From NCBI GenBank assembly GCA_029532625.1, contig JARFXM010000005.1, positions 1,860,001-1,924,000 on the forward strand: a stretch of 64,000 nucleotides of DNA, written 5' to 3'. The position numbers and the translations under genes are program-made. This DNA comes from Lomentospora prolificans. Its lineage: Eukaryota > Ascomycota > Sordariomycetes > Microascales > Microascaceae. Shown piece by piece: positions 32,107 through 45,800 of this stretch. Position 1 is the stretch's first letter. Every line of letters begins with the position of its first letter. Below the pieces are notes generated by a model. That model did not search any database. It had not been told where the DNA came from and worked only from the letters and a program-made list of their open reading frames with translations.

Positions 32107-35100
32107 TGGTTTCGTTTACACAATCCCCGCTCCCGAGCCCTTTGGCTTTCGTGTCGACTCACGGAGACCACCATGTCCTTAATCGTATAGTTAGTGTACT
32201 TCGTAAATCACACTTATCTCAGAATTGCAGCGCATATTCCTTCGTAACCCGTTCCTCCTCGGCTAGGAAGCGACCCTGCCCTACGGAGCGAACCAATCCC
32301 GTATTACGCCACGCACGCCTCGAAAGTGCGGAGTCCGGCGGGTTTCCAGAAAAAGCGTGCAGTGCGGCATGTATCGTCCCAATAAGCCTCCGCGCGATCC
32401 GGTGAAAGAAGTAAAGGAGGAGCAACTGGAGCAGAGTGTGCCAATCCTTGCAGCCATAAGGAAGAGGCTTAAGGGACTGCGTCTTGTCAGCCAGGGTGGG
32501 TCGATGGGATTGGAGCTGTGGCCTTGTGGTTGGTCTGCTTGAGCTTATTTCGACTGCCGCCCAATTAATGCTCCTCAGAAAGTAGAGGCGACAATCCTCT
32601 ATTCAGACTGGAGAACGCTGGGCTGGTGCTTCAGCCACTGTCGTCATGCCGCATCGTTGTTGCTCCATGGCCGTCACCTCGTCATTGTCTCGTCTCGTTC
32701 CTGGCTTTTCTTTTGATGTGCGAGTGTGCTGGCAAGGGTTCACCCGGATTGTTCGATTTTTTTCGGGGTTTCTCGGCAGTCAGTAAACCAATTCTCGCAT
32801 ACGCCGCTTGCTCGCATTTTGTACAAAATCCGATCCAGGCGACCTTATTCCAAGTATTGGAAAGTAGATGCCGATCGATTTCCGGATTTCCAACATTACA
32901 TGGCGTGGTACATGCATAACCGGAATGTTCCAGCATGCTCCCATCATGGATACTTGGGGTGTTGGGACCGGCTTATCGATTTTCATGAATTCTTGACTGG
33001 AGAGATGGGGAATTTGAACTCGACCTTCCATAGCAAAACGCCCCGCGAGATGTGGCGTTTGTGGTTCACTGCCCTGCCTCCGCCAGCCCCGATCCCCAAT
33101 CGAATAGCTTACGTATTACTCCAACTACAACGAGTACAGGCACCAAGCAACCATTGGCCCATGTCATCTAAACTGAAAGTTCCGGGTATAGGTACTAAAA
33201 CCTAGACAACCAACTGTGTTCTGCCGCCGACCTGGGGGAAAAAATACATACTAATGAGGCAGGCACCATGCCCTTGTGTGCTCATGTGCTTGTCGGCCCT
33301 TTGCTCCTTCCGTAATTTGTGTGTCATCCGAGAATGATTCAGAACCCTCGTGTCGTGCCCTTGGGAGGGGCACATACGGAGTACCCGTGTAGCCAGCTGT
33401 CTCCTTAACTGCCAGTAAGCTAACTCTAGCCCCACTACCCTGACGCACATGGCTGAGGGTTTGAGTTCCTACTCCAACTGTTGTACGCCTACCTCGCTCG
33501 GCCGAGTGTATCTCATGCTCTGTGCTCAGAGATCTGCCCTTGGTGACACTGGTCACCTCAATAGCTACGCCTATGATGAAAAGTTTCAAGTATTCTAAGT
33601 CCAACACCTATGCAATAATTGCAAGATGTTTGACAAGAACCTTACTTTAGAGACCCCAGCTTTCCCTTATAATCACCTAACCCAGTTGCGGTTTACTCTA
33701 TCCGACTTGTATTAATCGCGCATCCTTAAGTAGCAGGCCAAGGACCGCGCCAAAATCCGAAAAGAGAGAAGAAAAGCAAGCAGTTGACCCCCCGGCTCGT
33801 AAAACTGACAAAATCCTGTTTCCTATCAAGTTGCTCTGGTCTTCCGCTCTATTAGCTCTTCACTCGGCCTCTTTCGTCCCATTGCGTCTCAATGAAGAGC
33901 TCGCAGGGCCACTCTTTCCTGGAACGGAAGGACCCGTCGGCTGTATTTTGACGAAGGGTTGCAGTTCGCCCCCCCTGGTATTGGTCCACGCCACATTCCC
34001 TTGCGATTGTGTTCGGGAGGCTATACGCACTCACAGAACTCGCGAGCCCCAAGTATCATAGGTGATCCGCTCTGGGCAATATGCGACCTCCTGTGCACTT
34101 GATCCTTGGTGACGCAGGGGGTGGGAGTGCTGGATCCTCCTACTATATTCCGAGCTTGTAAGGCAGCAAACAGAATGAACCGGGAGGACATCATTGCACA
34201 CATGCGACTGTCCGAATGCCCATCGCCGCCTTTATAAGGACTGTCATATTGATACCACCCAACCGCGAATATAATTCCAGGATTGCCAGGGACTACAACT
34301 TGGGAGGGGCAGGCTCGTCCCCAATCCACACAATGTCTGAGAGCGTTAAATGACTCTGTACCAAGGGGATTTGCATCTGTTTGCTTCGTCGTACGATGAA
34401 GCGATGAGACACTCGTTTAAAACTAGTAACGGCTTAATAGGTGTTGCATGGTTCCTTCCAAATGAGACACCTCTCACAAGGCGATGCAGTCTGACGAAAA
34501 TACATGACAATTGGGCAGATTGCGTCGCACTGCATCGGTAAACCGAATGGAAACCAACGCGGTTTACAAACGTCCAAAGCAGGCCAGGAGTGCCCCAGAC
34601 ACGCCCGACTAATCGCACGAAGGGGTTGGCCAGCTAGTCGAGCCACAGACCCATGGTATACGTTCTACGCAATAAATTTGTGGTCCCCTGGCCGAAGCTG
34701 GGATGTAGCCTATGAAAGTTACCTCCAGTGAGACTCGCCACTCCATGCCGATACTCGGGCTATCTGCCAAGACGCTCATTTTACACTTTATGATCGGCTT
34801 TCTTATTGCCTGTTGGATCGGAGTTGAGGTTTTTGAGTGGTTGCGGCTTCTGATCGCCTTGCTCAGGGAAGGGGGGTTGACGAAGTTGGTGGTTGGTTGC
34901 TCATGGTTTGTGCGTGTGCATGCGGTCGTCCGATTTTGGCTGGTGCTTCTGGCCAAGACTTCTGCCTGTTCAGGATAGAAAGGCGAACTTGGCTTCTGCT
35001 CCTAGTTGTACGATTGGGCGAGTGGTACCATGCTTCAGCGACCTGGTGTGATCTTGGAGCACGGCCAAACCCGAGTCTCGTTTTTAGGTTCATTGATGGG

Positions 35101-36040
35101 CAAGAGGAACGGCTACTACCACGCCCCGATCAACCTTAAGGCTACATTTTACTTCAAGCCACCATCTGTCAGCAACGCGGGGTGGTCTAAAAAATGTTGC
35201 TCCTTCAGCTCGCCGCTGGACCCCAACGACTGCGAGTTTGTCCAAAGTCTATTATCAAATCAACCACTAATTTTCAGGGTGCGGCTACGCCGAAAGCGGT
35301 GTATTCACCAGGTACCACTTGGCGGAGAATGCAGGACACCATGCCGATACTCTCGTCATCCCTTGGTCATCGCTGCTCATAGAATAGCTCGAATCTGAAA
35401 GTTTTCTTGCAGCATTGTCTCATCAACACCATGTTTTTTCCTGGAAAAGGGAGTGGGAAGGGAGATTGGTAGATATGCTAATCTCCGTTGTCTGATGGTC
35501 GACATGTGAGCTATTAGTTTATGAGCAGGTGAGGGCTGGGGATTCGGGGTAGATAGGAACGTATGCGCCACTTTACTTCCAAGGTGTGAGCTCGCTGTTT
35601 CTCAAGAGCCCAATCAACTAAGCTGATATCGTGAAGCATTTGAGAGGGCAGGTAACATCGAAAGGATGTGCGGGAATTTTTTCTTCTTTCTTTCCTTTTT
35701 TTTTCATTTTTTCATTTTTCTGTTGCCGGGGCCGGGGAGGGGGGGTGTTGCCGTTCTTGGACTTGCAGGAAAATCGGTGACTTGTTCCCTACATCATGTC
35801 TATCCGACTTGCTCCCAATTCTGAGATCGCCTTGTAGAACTAATGCCTGCGGGTTTCCGTGAAGGGAAATAAGCCAGACACGGCTAGGAATAGCGCAGTT
35901 CAGTTCATGAGTTAGTGTAATGGAAGTGCTACAGTAAGAAGCAAGAAAAACACCAGGAGCTGTCTTGGAGCTGGAATCACTCCGTGCCATGAAGTGGGAG
36001 GTCAGCTAGATTGGTGAAGCAGCTTTTGAATCTGTCCACC

Positions 36041-36195
36041 TTTTTTTTCTCTTCTTTCTTTTTCTTTTCTTTTCTTTTTCTTTTCTTTCTTTTTTATTTT
36101 ATTTTTTAATTTCCACTTCCAATTTTTAAAATTTTAATTTTCCAACTTTAATTTTCAATTTATTTTTCAAGAAAAAGAAAGAATATATATATTTG
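36041..36195 (+). repeat. T/C tract passing into an AT-rich low-complexity tract
   Basis: About 60 bases of T/C simple sequence pass into about 95 bases of A/T-rich sequence (TTTTTAAAATTTTAATTTT-like), the most AT-rich patch noticed in the window. It is non-coding; unwinding-element or origin-like function is possible but not shown. Confidence 0.7.
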
Positions 36196-37854
36196 CCCTG
36201 GCTCGTGTTCCCCATTTACTCTTGAAATCTACGTTAGAATTGCTTTTAGTTCCTACCCGTATTTTGAGTTTGGACTGCTGAGGTTCTAAATAGGTCCAAT
36301 TCTTTATCCCCGGTCGTTTCCCCGAGCGAAGATCGCCTTTAAACGCGGAAAATGGCCTGATCCTTCCCCCCCTGTGTAGAAAACAGAGCCTATAAGCTGG
36401 CGATGGGGTTGCGCCACTCATTATCTGCGCACATCGCGGCGAACGGGAGTCCAGCCAGCTGACAATTGAGGCCTGCACCCTGGAAGCCACCGAAGCCTTG
36501 CCCACCGCCGAGTCCGGGTGCCCACTTTCGGGGGTCGGGGGTTCTCACAAGGAATCCTCCAGAGCAGTGGCGCCCGAGAGAAATCCCGCCTTCCCCCCGA
36601 CAAACTAGGCTCGAAGGGCAAGATGCTATAATGCTTCATTAGCTGCACAACATTATAAACTGTGGGTGAGAGAGAGTAGAGAGAGATGGGTAGGAGGCTG
36701 TTTAACCAGCTTTCTTGAAATCACGCTAAATGGTGCTTATCGGACGCTTGTGATGCATCCTTTCGCTGTTTGACAAACAAAGGGATAGCACGGTTGATGG
36801 AGACCCTGTGGGGTCGCAGCCAGGAAGTGGAGAGTGGGCAGAGTGCCAACGTTGTAATGGCCGAGGAAACCGACGCCATCACGAGGTCATGGGCGTTGCG
36901 CGACCGGACTGAGAGATCTGCAATGCATTCTAAATGCTGAAGCCGGCCAAATCTATATCGAGATATCGACCAGCAGTAGTAATATTTCTGACAAAGAGCA
37001 CAAAGCTCAGCGCTGGTGGTGATGAAAGCAGGCAAGTCGAAGTAGGTGGAATGGAGCCAAGTCAAAGGCTCAGGGGTGGGTCCCCCCAGGGGAGGCAGGC
37101 CCATTCTGTCACGCTGGTCGTATTACCAGAAAGTACCATCTGCGAAGGTGCGGTTCCGGTGCGGTTCCGCAGCGGTTCCTGCTCGGGCGGGCTGTGGCGC
37201 TCTGCACCAAGACATGCCGCTGGCATTCGAGCAATAAAGGGGCTGAACCGTCCACTTGTAATACTTGACGCACTGGGCAAGGGAGGAGCACAGTCACCGG
37301 GAACAAAGAGCGTGCATGTGGTCACTTTCCTGCGTGCGCCCACGCGGGTGGCGCATGGAGAAGCAGGCGCCACAGTCCCTCGGCGCCGATGTCTAACTCG
37401 ACGATGGCGCCACTCTGAGCCTCCGGTGATCGGCTTGTGGGTGTGATCTTTGAGACCGTGGTCTCGACCGCGAAGATTGATGAATCACAACATCCAGTTC
37501 TTTTGCCTTGCTCGAACATAATTTTTTAACCCTAGTTCAGCCTTGAGAATGTTCTCTAATCGGGATATTGAGTCAAACAGCGTATTCACTTCTTGATCAT
37601 CATTTTCTTTGGTTGAACCCAGAATCCCCCACTTCCCGATCTGTCCCCAATCTCCGGCTTTGCTGACGTATGTTCATCCCATTCTCACGACCAGCATTGA
37701 TCCTTCGGAGCCTTCTTTGTCTAAGCGCTGGAGGTTGTCGTAAGCTCCCATCAGAGGCCGCAAGCAGAAAACACTCCGAGGAATTGGGATTGATGCTCCC
37801 CCTGTACGGCCGGAAAGGCGCTTATCCTTGCTCATTCATCCGTTCTTGCCAGTG

Positions 37855-37857
<3 letters not shown>

Positions 37858-37887
<30 letters not shown>
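37858..37887 (+). repeat. Poly-T run, 30 bases
   Basis: Uninterrupted thymines in the gene-poor region. Confidence 0.9.
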
Positions 37888-37888
<1 letters not shown>

Positions 37889-39801
37889 GTTGCTCGTTGG
37901 AGGGTTTCGATGCGCGAGGTGGTCGGGAACGTAAATCTCAAGAGGGCTTGCGCCCCAGATGATGTGCAGGGATTCTCCCGGCTGATATGGGCAAGGTAAC
38001 GTCTGACCCTGTTCCTTTCCTGCCCACACGCCCCTTTTCTTCCTTCAGGGGCATTAATCAACTACGAAGTAGGCAAGTACCAAGCGCTAGTGCGCTGCTG
38101 GGCTAGGACCTCAACTCCGCTGACGTTTCGGGGCGTATCCCATGGACGAACTCAGTCTAGCGGGATGGCACCAATTTACCGTCGAACATGGCACACTGTA
38201 ACAGGGCTTTAATCGTAATTCTTATGTGGCGCTTGTTACAGAAATCCATCGTGCGTGCCACGTCTGGATATTCGTCGACAATCGAAAGACTTGTGGGCCA
38301 CCGTTTTCCGCTAATTTAGGCCAGGTTTGTCAGCCCTCTGGCACATCCTTTGCCGTATATCCATATATCCGCGTTTCTGGCGGCGCTTGCCCCCTCTCTC
38401 CCGCCCCTTTTCTCCCCTGCGTTCGCAAGTCGTAACCTGCGTACGTATTTCTCTCTGATACCGAGGGTCTGGGGGAATGTCGGCAGAATTCTAAGCCCGA
38501 CGGACTTCGCGTTGCTGAGCCATCCAGAGCACATGCTGAGCTTTCTTCGCAAGTCGTCTTCGTAGCAAGAGAGGCAAAGTACTGAGTCCTTGCTGCAGAG
38601 AACCCGTTTGGAGGGCAGACCGCTTTCCCACCTGAAGGGAACGGACCCACAGGGGCATGGAGAGCAATTTAATACTATATAAGCTTATATCGGGGTGCAG
38701 GCGGTGTCGACATTTCCACTTTTTCCTTGTGCAGGCTCAAATGCTCTGTCTTCGGGGTTGCACTACGAGGTGCACTATTTCACTGAAATCCATGCCAAGG
38801 AGTTAGCGTATATGCACTTTCAATTGTCCGCACGGCGAGAGACGTGCCGGACCTCTCGGCGTTGCTAATAAGGCAGCCAAGGAAATGCCAGGCTTTGCCA
38901 TGACCTCGTGATCGAACGACTGTCAGGCATCTCATGCGAGCCGATTGCAGATTTCACCCCGTCGTACGCCCCATTCTTCTTTCCTGCGAATCGCAATGAG
39001 ACAGACCATGAAAAGATGGTGGGCTCGGCATGCGTACACCTTTGCTTCAGGCGTGATTTCCTGGTGGGTCTGCCTAAAAGTCCCCTAAATTTCGACCTTG
39101 ATTCCGAGTATTATTCGGTGGAGCAGAAGGCTCAGGAAGCTGGCGATGGAGTTGAGGGATGCAGCGCGGTCCATGTCCACGCTTGCTGGAGCGTGTACCT
39201 ATTCAGAAAACACTCCCCCGGCCGAGTGGGTGGGGGAGTGCAAAGGGGAGTAAGGAGGGCTGGGCCTGGATGCGATGAAGTGTGGAGCCAGGGTTGAAAG
39301 ATATCCTTCGATTACTGCAACTCTAATGCCGTTAGAGTAGGATAGGGGTGAGAGAGTGCGTGTAATCCTTCCCTTTCTGTCCCCAACACCAGTGTGACGC
39401 TATGAGGACTCCCCCAATACGAAAGGGGTTTCGTTTGAGATCGAAGCCCGGGTCGCAAACAGGGCGTTGAGATGAGGAGATCCAAATGCCAGGACAACTG
39501 TTGTTTTTTGGCTTTGCTGTCTGGGCATTTTAACAGCGCCAATCACTTCTCCTTTATTTTCTGCAATTGCTGGGGGATCATCGCTGGGGCGAAAAGGGCT
39601 AGACCCACGGAAATGAATAGAGTGCTGATCATCGGGGGCGCAGCCAAGGGTGTTTCATAGGTAAATTTAGCCACAAGGAGGAGCGAGCTACGCTTGACGC
39701 CATTTTCAGCGCACTTGAAACAGAATATCCATCCTCATCAGGCCTTTACAGCGATAAGGAAACCCTCAACTCGGGTTGGGAAGCCGAGCCTTTTTTTCCC
39801 C

Positions 39802-39823
39802 GGGGGGGGGGGGGGGGGGGGGG
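39802..39823 (+). repeat. Poly-G run, 22 bases
   Basis: Uninterrupted guanines preceded by T7C4 and followed by further G-rich sequence (GAGGGGGAGGCGGGG), making a long G-rich block. Confidence 0.9.
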
Positions 39824-42800
39824 AGGGGGAGGCGGGGTTTGACAAGTGGCAGGGCAAAACAGCGCAGAATGAGAAGGTGACAAAGCCTGCTCGGCCAAGG
39901 ATGGGATGGAATCAAGAGAAGTGCCTTCCAGTCCCGGCAGTGATCTTCAACGGGGAATGCAGCCGCTAAGTGCCATTTACAAAAAGCCTCTTGTTATTAT
40001 CGGGGGACTAAGATAGGCATGCCATCAGCAACCAGCGCTTTTTTCAGGTAAGCCTAATACCGAGATCCCGAACTTTACTTGTGCATGCGCTAATACTTAA
40101 CCATCATCTTGGAGGGTTCCTGTCAGAACATCAGCCAGAAGTAGAGCGACGCTCAGTATCTCCCAGTCGCTGGCCTTTAAGCTCTTGTCTACCTTCGTAC
40201 AACTTCGACGATCATATTCGGATTGGGCTGCAAGTAAAAAATTAAAAAAATAATAAATAAAAATAAAATGCCACATTATAACAAAGCTGGGTTGTTGGAC
40301 TGAACGAGACCGGAGAAACGGCCAGAAACAAATCGCGATCTACCCACAGGACTTAAGCATGTTCATCTGTGTATTAATGTACAATGCTTTAGCGAGTATT
40401 AAAATCGTGAGAAGTATTTGAGCGAGGGGGCGGCCGGCGGGGAGCGAGAGGGCGATTTCAGTCATGCTTTTCTAGCATGCTTTTTAGCTTTACCCACGGC
40501 CAACCGGCCCTGTTGGCCCTGATCTCAGGGCAGTTGAGATCTACGTGGAAATCTAGGCGTTACTTTTTCTGACATGTGCCAATATGACATGTGCTAATAT
40601 GAGATAATTGATGTGTCTCCCGTGATGGCTAACGACTCGCCTCGCCTCCGCCTCCCCTTCTTTCCTTCTTCGTAGCTGAGATTGGGATTACCTCGCTGTC
40701 GACGGTTGCTTGCCCTGGCAGTACTTGGAAATCTTGGGAGGCGATGGTCCTCAAGCGCTATTCTCAGCAGGCAAATGATTAAGCTGATCAACCGCGTTAT
40801 CAACGAGAGGGAGAAGCGCTGGCAAAACAGTAACCAGACTGGTGGGCCATTGACGGGGGAAAATGTGACAAGTCTCCTTCCATGCCGGAGATATCCGGCG
40901 ATAATCCGATCGGACATCTGCGTCATGATTCCTATGTCCTGTTTTCTTTCGATGGCTTCTTGGTTTCTTCTACAGCTAAGTTGAACGTGTGGGTGTGATG
41001 CCAGCAGGAAGCTTTCCAAGCACCGGGTTTATCATACAGTACGGCCGGGCGGAGAGCACACTGATGTTCGCCATGTAGCACTAACACCGGGATTTTCACC
41101 ACACTATTCGAGCGTGTCTAATTGAGTTAAGGTTGGAGGCTTTTAGCGGCTCTTTACAGGGAATGAAAAAGCAAATTACACAAGGTTTAGGGCCTTCTGC
41201 TAAAGAACGTTCCGGCAAGAAGCCCAGGAAGCTGGTAACCCAGCTTCCCCGTTCTTCCCCAACTCTAAACCTCGCTCAGCCAGGAATCCTTCAATGCTTA
41301 ACTTAGCATGTGGGCTCCGTTGGATGGTGTCAGCCGGAGTATCGGACGAGGAAAGGATCTCCCTGTTCGCCGCTCCTTCCCTGAGATCCACTGGGCTCAC
41401 CGTTCCTTTTGCGTGGACACTCAACGTTTTAGGTGCTCCAGTGCCCACCGCTTAGGAACAGTACGTGTCGCAAGCACGCTGACAAGTTGATGACTGAGTG
41501 AGCGGGTAGCGCACCTCTGGGGCATTACCCGCCGCCGAGATGGAGCTCTGAGCTGGAGACCCATTTGAGCCAAGGCCCTAGCCTAATTTTCCTCGTCGCC
41601 TCCCAATCTCATTTGCACACCAAAGAAAGACCGCTCGGATGACGCTGGCTGTTCACCGAACGCCCAGCAGCTCGCCGAAATAACCTCAATATTCGACCCC
41701 TTTGTCGCGTCCCAACCAAGAAACTAAGGAAAATAACAGTGGGAATTGACAGCCGGAAGGGGCGGGAAGTTGTAAGCGAAGCTGCCGTGCTCCGCATCGA
41801 GGCGCCCGCAGGTTTTCAATAGCGGAATTTATTTTCATTCATGATATCACCAAGCCCAACCAGGGCTGGACGGGATGATGGCTAGCTTTTTGTCGTGCTC
41901 GAATCAAGAATGCAACTCGGGGCATGATTAGGATACAATTGCCCAAGTCTAGCAAGCCACCTACGATTTCACTCTTTGGTAGCGTGGTTAAGGGCGGCGA
42001 GCTTGTCCTGCAGGGACTTGTTCGAGCGGGTAGCCGGCTGTAGCTCTGGATCCTTTCCCGTTATCTCCCCTAATAACGGTGTTACCCGAGCGTATGGGAG
42101 AATATGGGAGAACAATGACAGGCCGACACCTCTTGTCTCGTGGCATTGCCCGAAGGGCCAGCTCGGCCCAGAGGCAAGGACGCTCTAGGGGGTGGATATT
42201 GAAGTGGGACCTTAGCTCAAATCCTCCGCCGCTCACAATCTCAGCTCCCGGGTCAAGAGAACGACTTTCCCCTCCTCCCTGGTAGGTGCTACGAAAGAGA
42301 TAGCAACGCGCGGCGTCGTTCAGGGAGGATACGAACTTGGAAATGCTTTCGAAGCTAATCTTTCCAAAAGTCTACGAGCCCACGTGGGAAGACGAAATAA
42401 AAGTGGGAACCATGGTCTGGACGCGGTCCTGTCAGCGTCAGTGCGAACACGAACATGGGTCCTGGTTCCGGGGATCATCGTTGTGCAATGGCGAGGTGTG
42501 CCAGATTTTAGCCTGCTTTATATGGGAATGGGTTTTCCTGTAGCTCTTGGTCCCCGCTCGAGCCAGGTCCTCCACCCTAGCCAAGCCCCCAAGCCGCTGG
42601 CGAGAGACCCGGCCACTAGTTCCACTGAGGCTTGCGGTTTAGAGGTTGAGTCAAAGCGATGTGGTTAGTCCGCTCCGTGAACGTGGCAGTGCCTAATCCC
42701 AAAGGACACAGGGGCGAACAGGTGTTAGCAAGGCCCCTCGACCCAATCCCTGTTAGTCGACATTTGTTGGCCCCATGGTTATATCGGCAGCGGTGGAGAG

Positions 42801-45800
42801 AGGGAAAACCACCGTACTAATCCTCCAAGCTGTTATGAGCGGGGAGCGAGCGCTGCGCACCACTGCCTAGGTTGTAAGCTGGAAGTGGTTTGGCGTCGGG
42901 TATGACTTACGATCTTCGTGACCGACAGAGAATCCAGTGAAATGAATGAGTATTGAGAACTCGCTGCGGTGAGAGGAAATTTGCCAACGGTGGCGGAGAG
43001 GAAAGGTATCATGGCAACGCGCACGAGAGCAAGGCTTCTCAGAAACCGGCTCGAGCATTATCAACAGCCGAAAAAAACTGCCGAGATGGCAGGCTGACGG
43101 AACTGTCAAGGGGGCGGGCGCGGAGGAGCGTAGCTGGCTCCTAGGCCCAGCGCTTGATCCTTGGGTGCTGGCTGTCCTCTAGAATGAACGGACAGGTGGG
43201 CGGTAATGTTCCAAGCGTCGCGCAGCCCATGGTTGTGTGGACAAGCAAGAGCAGGTACATTAGAGGGCAGCCAAAGGCCGTTCACGCCCACCACTACCTC
43301 TGTTGTTATACCCCAGTACGGAGACTGTCAAGGGTTCCCTCCTTGGCTGGCCAAGGGTTTGAAGGTTATTGAGGGCCATCTTATCTCGCTTGAGACCGCA
43401 AACTTAAGGTTTCTGGGAGTGCCTTCGAGAATGAGGTTAACGGGGCCAGACTAAACAACAGCCCGTTGCATAAACTTGTGCGAGCCATTCTATTGGGAAA
43501 AGAATGCGATCCATCTTTATTTTATTTTTCATTTTAGTTCATTTTCCTTTTCTTTTTGTTCTATCGGATTGACAAATTTCTAATTTGCTTCATACTGCTG
43601 AGCCACTTTCCCTTTTCGCAGAGTCTCCGTCCTGCTCGCGCCAAGGGTTTTCGCAATAAGCTTCTCAATTATTGATTCCAAGCCCGGAGCTTTCGCGATT
43701 GTTGACTGGTCGGCCCGGAAAGGTGGCACATTCGATAATCAGTTTCTGGCTTGTCCGTGACCATGACTCGTCATGCCCAGCCAGGGAAAAAGTGATAGAC
43801 GGACCCGCTGACTCGGTGTTTCGCTCTTTACGCTCGTCTTGCTCGCAAAAAAGTTGGGCGAGCACGCCCTCACCCCAGTCGCTGGACGGGTACGATTGTT
43901 CTTGGCAAAAGAATTCCAGCCAGAACTGGAATTCAAGGACGGGTTGGCAATTACTCGATTGGGGGGAGGGGTGTGTGTGGGGACACAACAGGAAAAGGTA
44001 GGATACCCCTGGTTAAGCTTAATTCCTGGGAGAGGAAGAGCGGGACTCCCTGAGCCAAAGAAAGCGACCTGGTCCCGCTACTCACTTGTGCGCGGATTAC
44101 TTGGGGAAGGGGGAGTGAGAACGGAGACGTGTTCTCCTTGTAGGAGTCGGATCCAAAAGCCACCCCGATCTGTCTAGGGACTTGTTTTCTTTAAAGTGCG
44201 CCGAAACTGTGATTGGAGGGCATTTTCCTTCTTTCGGACATTACTTCATTTGCTTCCCATCATGGGGTCATACGGGGCCATATTGCGTGTGACTGGCATC
44301 GTCACCTTCAAACGGAGGCGGAGATATTTGCGCGAAATGGGCCACAGGTCCTTAAAACCCTTATTTCTCGTGGGTGTACGGTGTTTGGCCTGGTCATAGC
44401 CTTGCCAAGATCGTAGAGTAAGAGCAATGTGTAACTGTTGTCAAGGCGGAAAGTTGGCAGCGAAGGGGCCACTAAGATACAAAAATAGCAAAGGGGAGAG
44501 ATAGCCAACCAACGAAATCCCCCAAGCACAAGAAGAAAAGGAAGAAAGGTAGCAAAAGAAAAGCAATGAGCAGACAAGGAACAAGGCAGATTTACAACGA
44601 AGTAGAAAATGAAGAAGAGCAAGACAGATCCTGTCCTCCCGGAGAGATTGCTCCACGCCAAGACTTTAGGCTCACAGCTCACACTCTCATGGCCCAGTAA
44701 AGAGAGAAAGTGGGAAAGGAGGCTCAACGATGGATTTGTGTTCCATCACACACTGAGGTGGTTGCCCCACCATCTACGGTGTCCGCAGTGCCATTTACTG
44801 TTGAGGCTGCGGCCCCACAGGCGCTAACTGGCGAGAACCCGCCAGAAGGAATCAGCATGCATATGCGTTTTACCCCTTAGACTCTGTTGAGCCTCTAGCA
44901 TATTTTCCGCTTCATGAGCCCCCGGGGCGTGGCGGCACAGCACAGGACGGAACGGACGGGAACACTTCTTGCAACCTTTTCCCCACTGCTGATCTGCTTC
45001 GAACCAAGGGGAGCAAAAGGAGATGGCGACCTCGGGATGTGAAAGAAGGCAAAAGAAGAACAAAAACCTGTCATCAAGCTTCGATTTCAAATCAAACACC
45101 GAAGCTTCCCCGACGTAAAACAGGGGACCATTTTTTGGCCCCCAACGAAGTTTCAATGTGGGCTCTTGATGGGTCCTTTCTTGGCTTCCTTTTCTTCTTC
45201 ACCGTATCTGTCATAGGAGCGGAAGTCACGGAGGAGAGGGCTCAGAACATAAGGGACGTATCGCAAGGTGTCTGCCCGATAAGCGAGCTGCCAGCTCTGG
45301 ATACCATGTCCACGACCCCCTGGCCCCCCTGTCAAGTGTCCGATGCCCAGCGGCCAAATCGTCCCACCAATGCTTCCCCTGTTCGGTTGTTGCTTGGATG
45401 ACGCGTCTCTCTGGCTGTGAGGATGAGCAGGTGGTCAGCCAAGAGCGCCAGAAATTGCGGAAAATGAAAATGGAGCACGCATCAAAATAAACTATTTTCA
45501 AATATCAAAAAAAAAAAAAAATAGTATGAAAATAATAACAGTAATACAAGTTTTGTTTCCCATAAAAAATTAAAAAAAAAAAAATTAAAAATAAAACAAA
45601 ACAAGAGAGGTACCTATCCCTAAGTCTATATTCTGGGGATTTCGCCGTGTCTGCATGCTTCCGACTCCGAACTTGGTAAAGAGAAGTCGTCCCTTTCATG
45701 GACCTGCTCTTGAGATTTTTGAAGGGAGGTGGGGGTGCCCAGTGAGGTCGTCGCTTGGGTGGGGCTGATGATGCTTGCATGGATAGGTGGGTGGCCTTCT

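Larger units (their letters stand above)
27317..36000. other. Gene-poor region, first part (upstream of pac2)
   Basis: No supported gene. The first 1-2 kb are the presumed pac2 promoter. A (GT)n tract lies at 29475-29500, and a 22-base G run follows a GTT-rich stretch at 32085-32106. The longest open frames (such as 32726-33205 +) show no recognisable motif, signal peptide or codon regularity. Confidence 0.5.
36001..43600. other. Gene-poor region, second part
   Basis: No supported gene. Holds the pyrimidine-to-AT tract at 36041-36195, a 30-base T run, a 22-base G run, an A-rich patch at 40236-40269 and a T-rich patch at 43509-43560. The open frame at 36934-37446 (+) has no domain-like features and is contradicted by equally long frames on the other strand. 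Confidence 0.5.
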
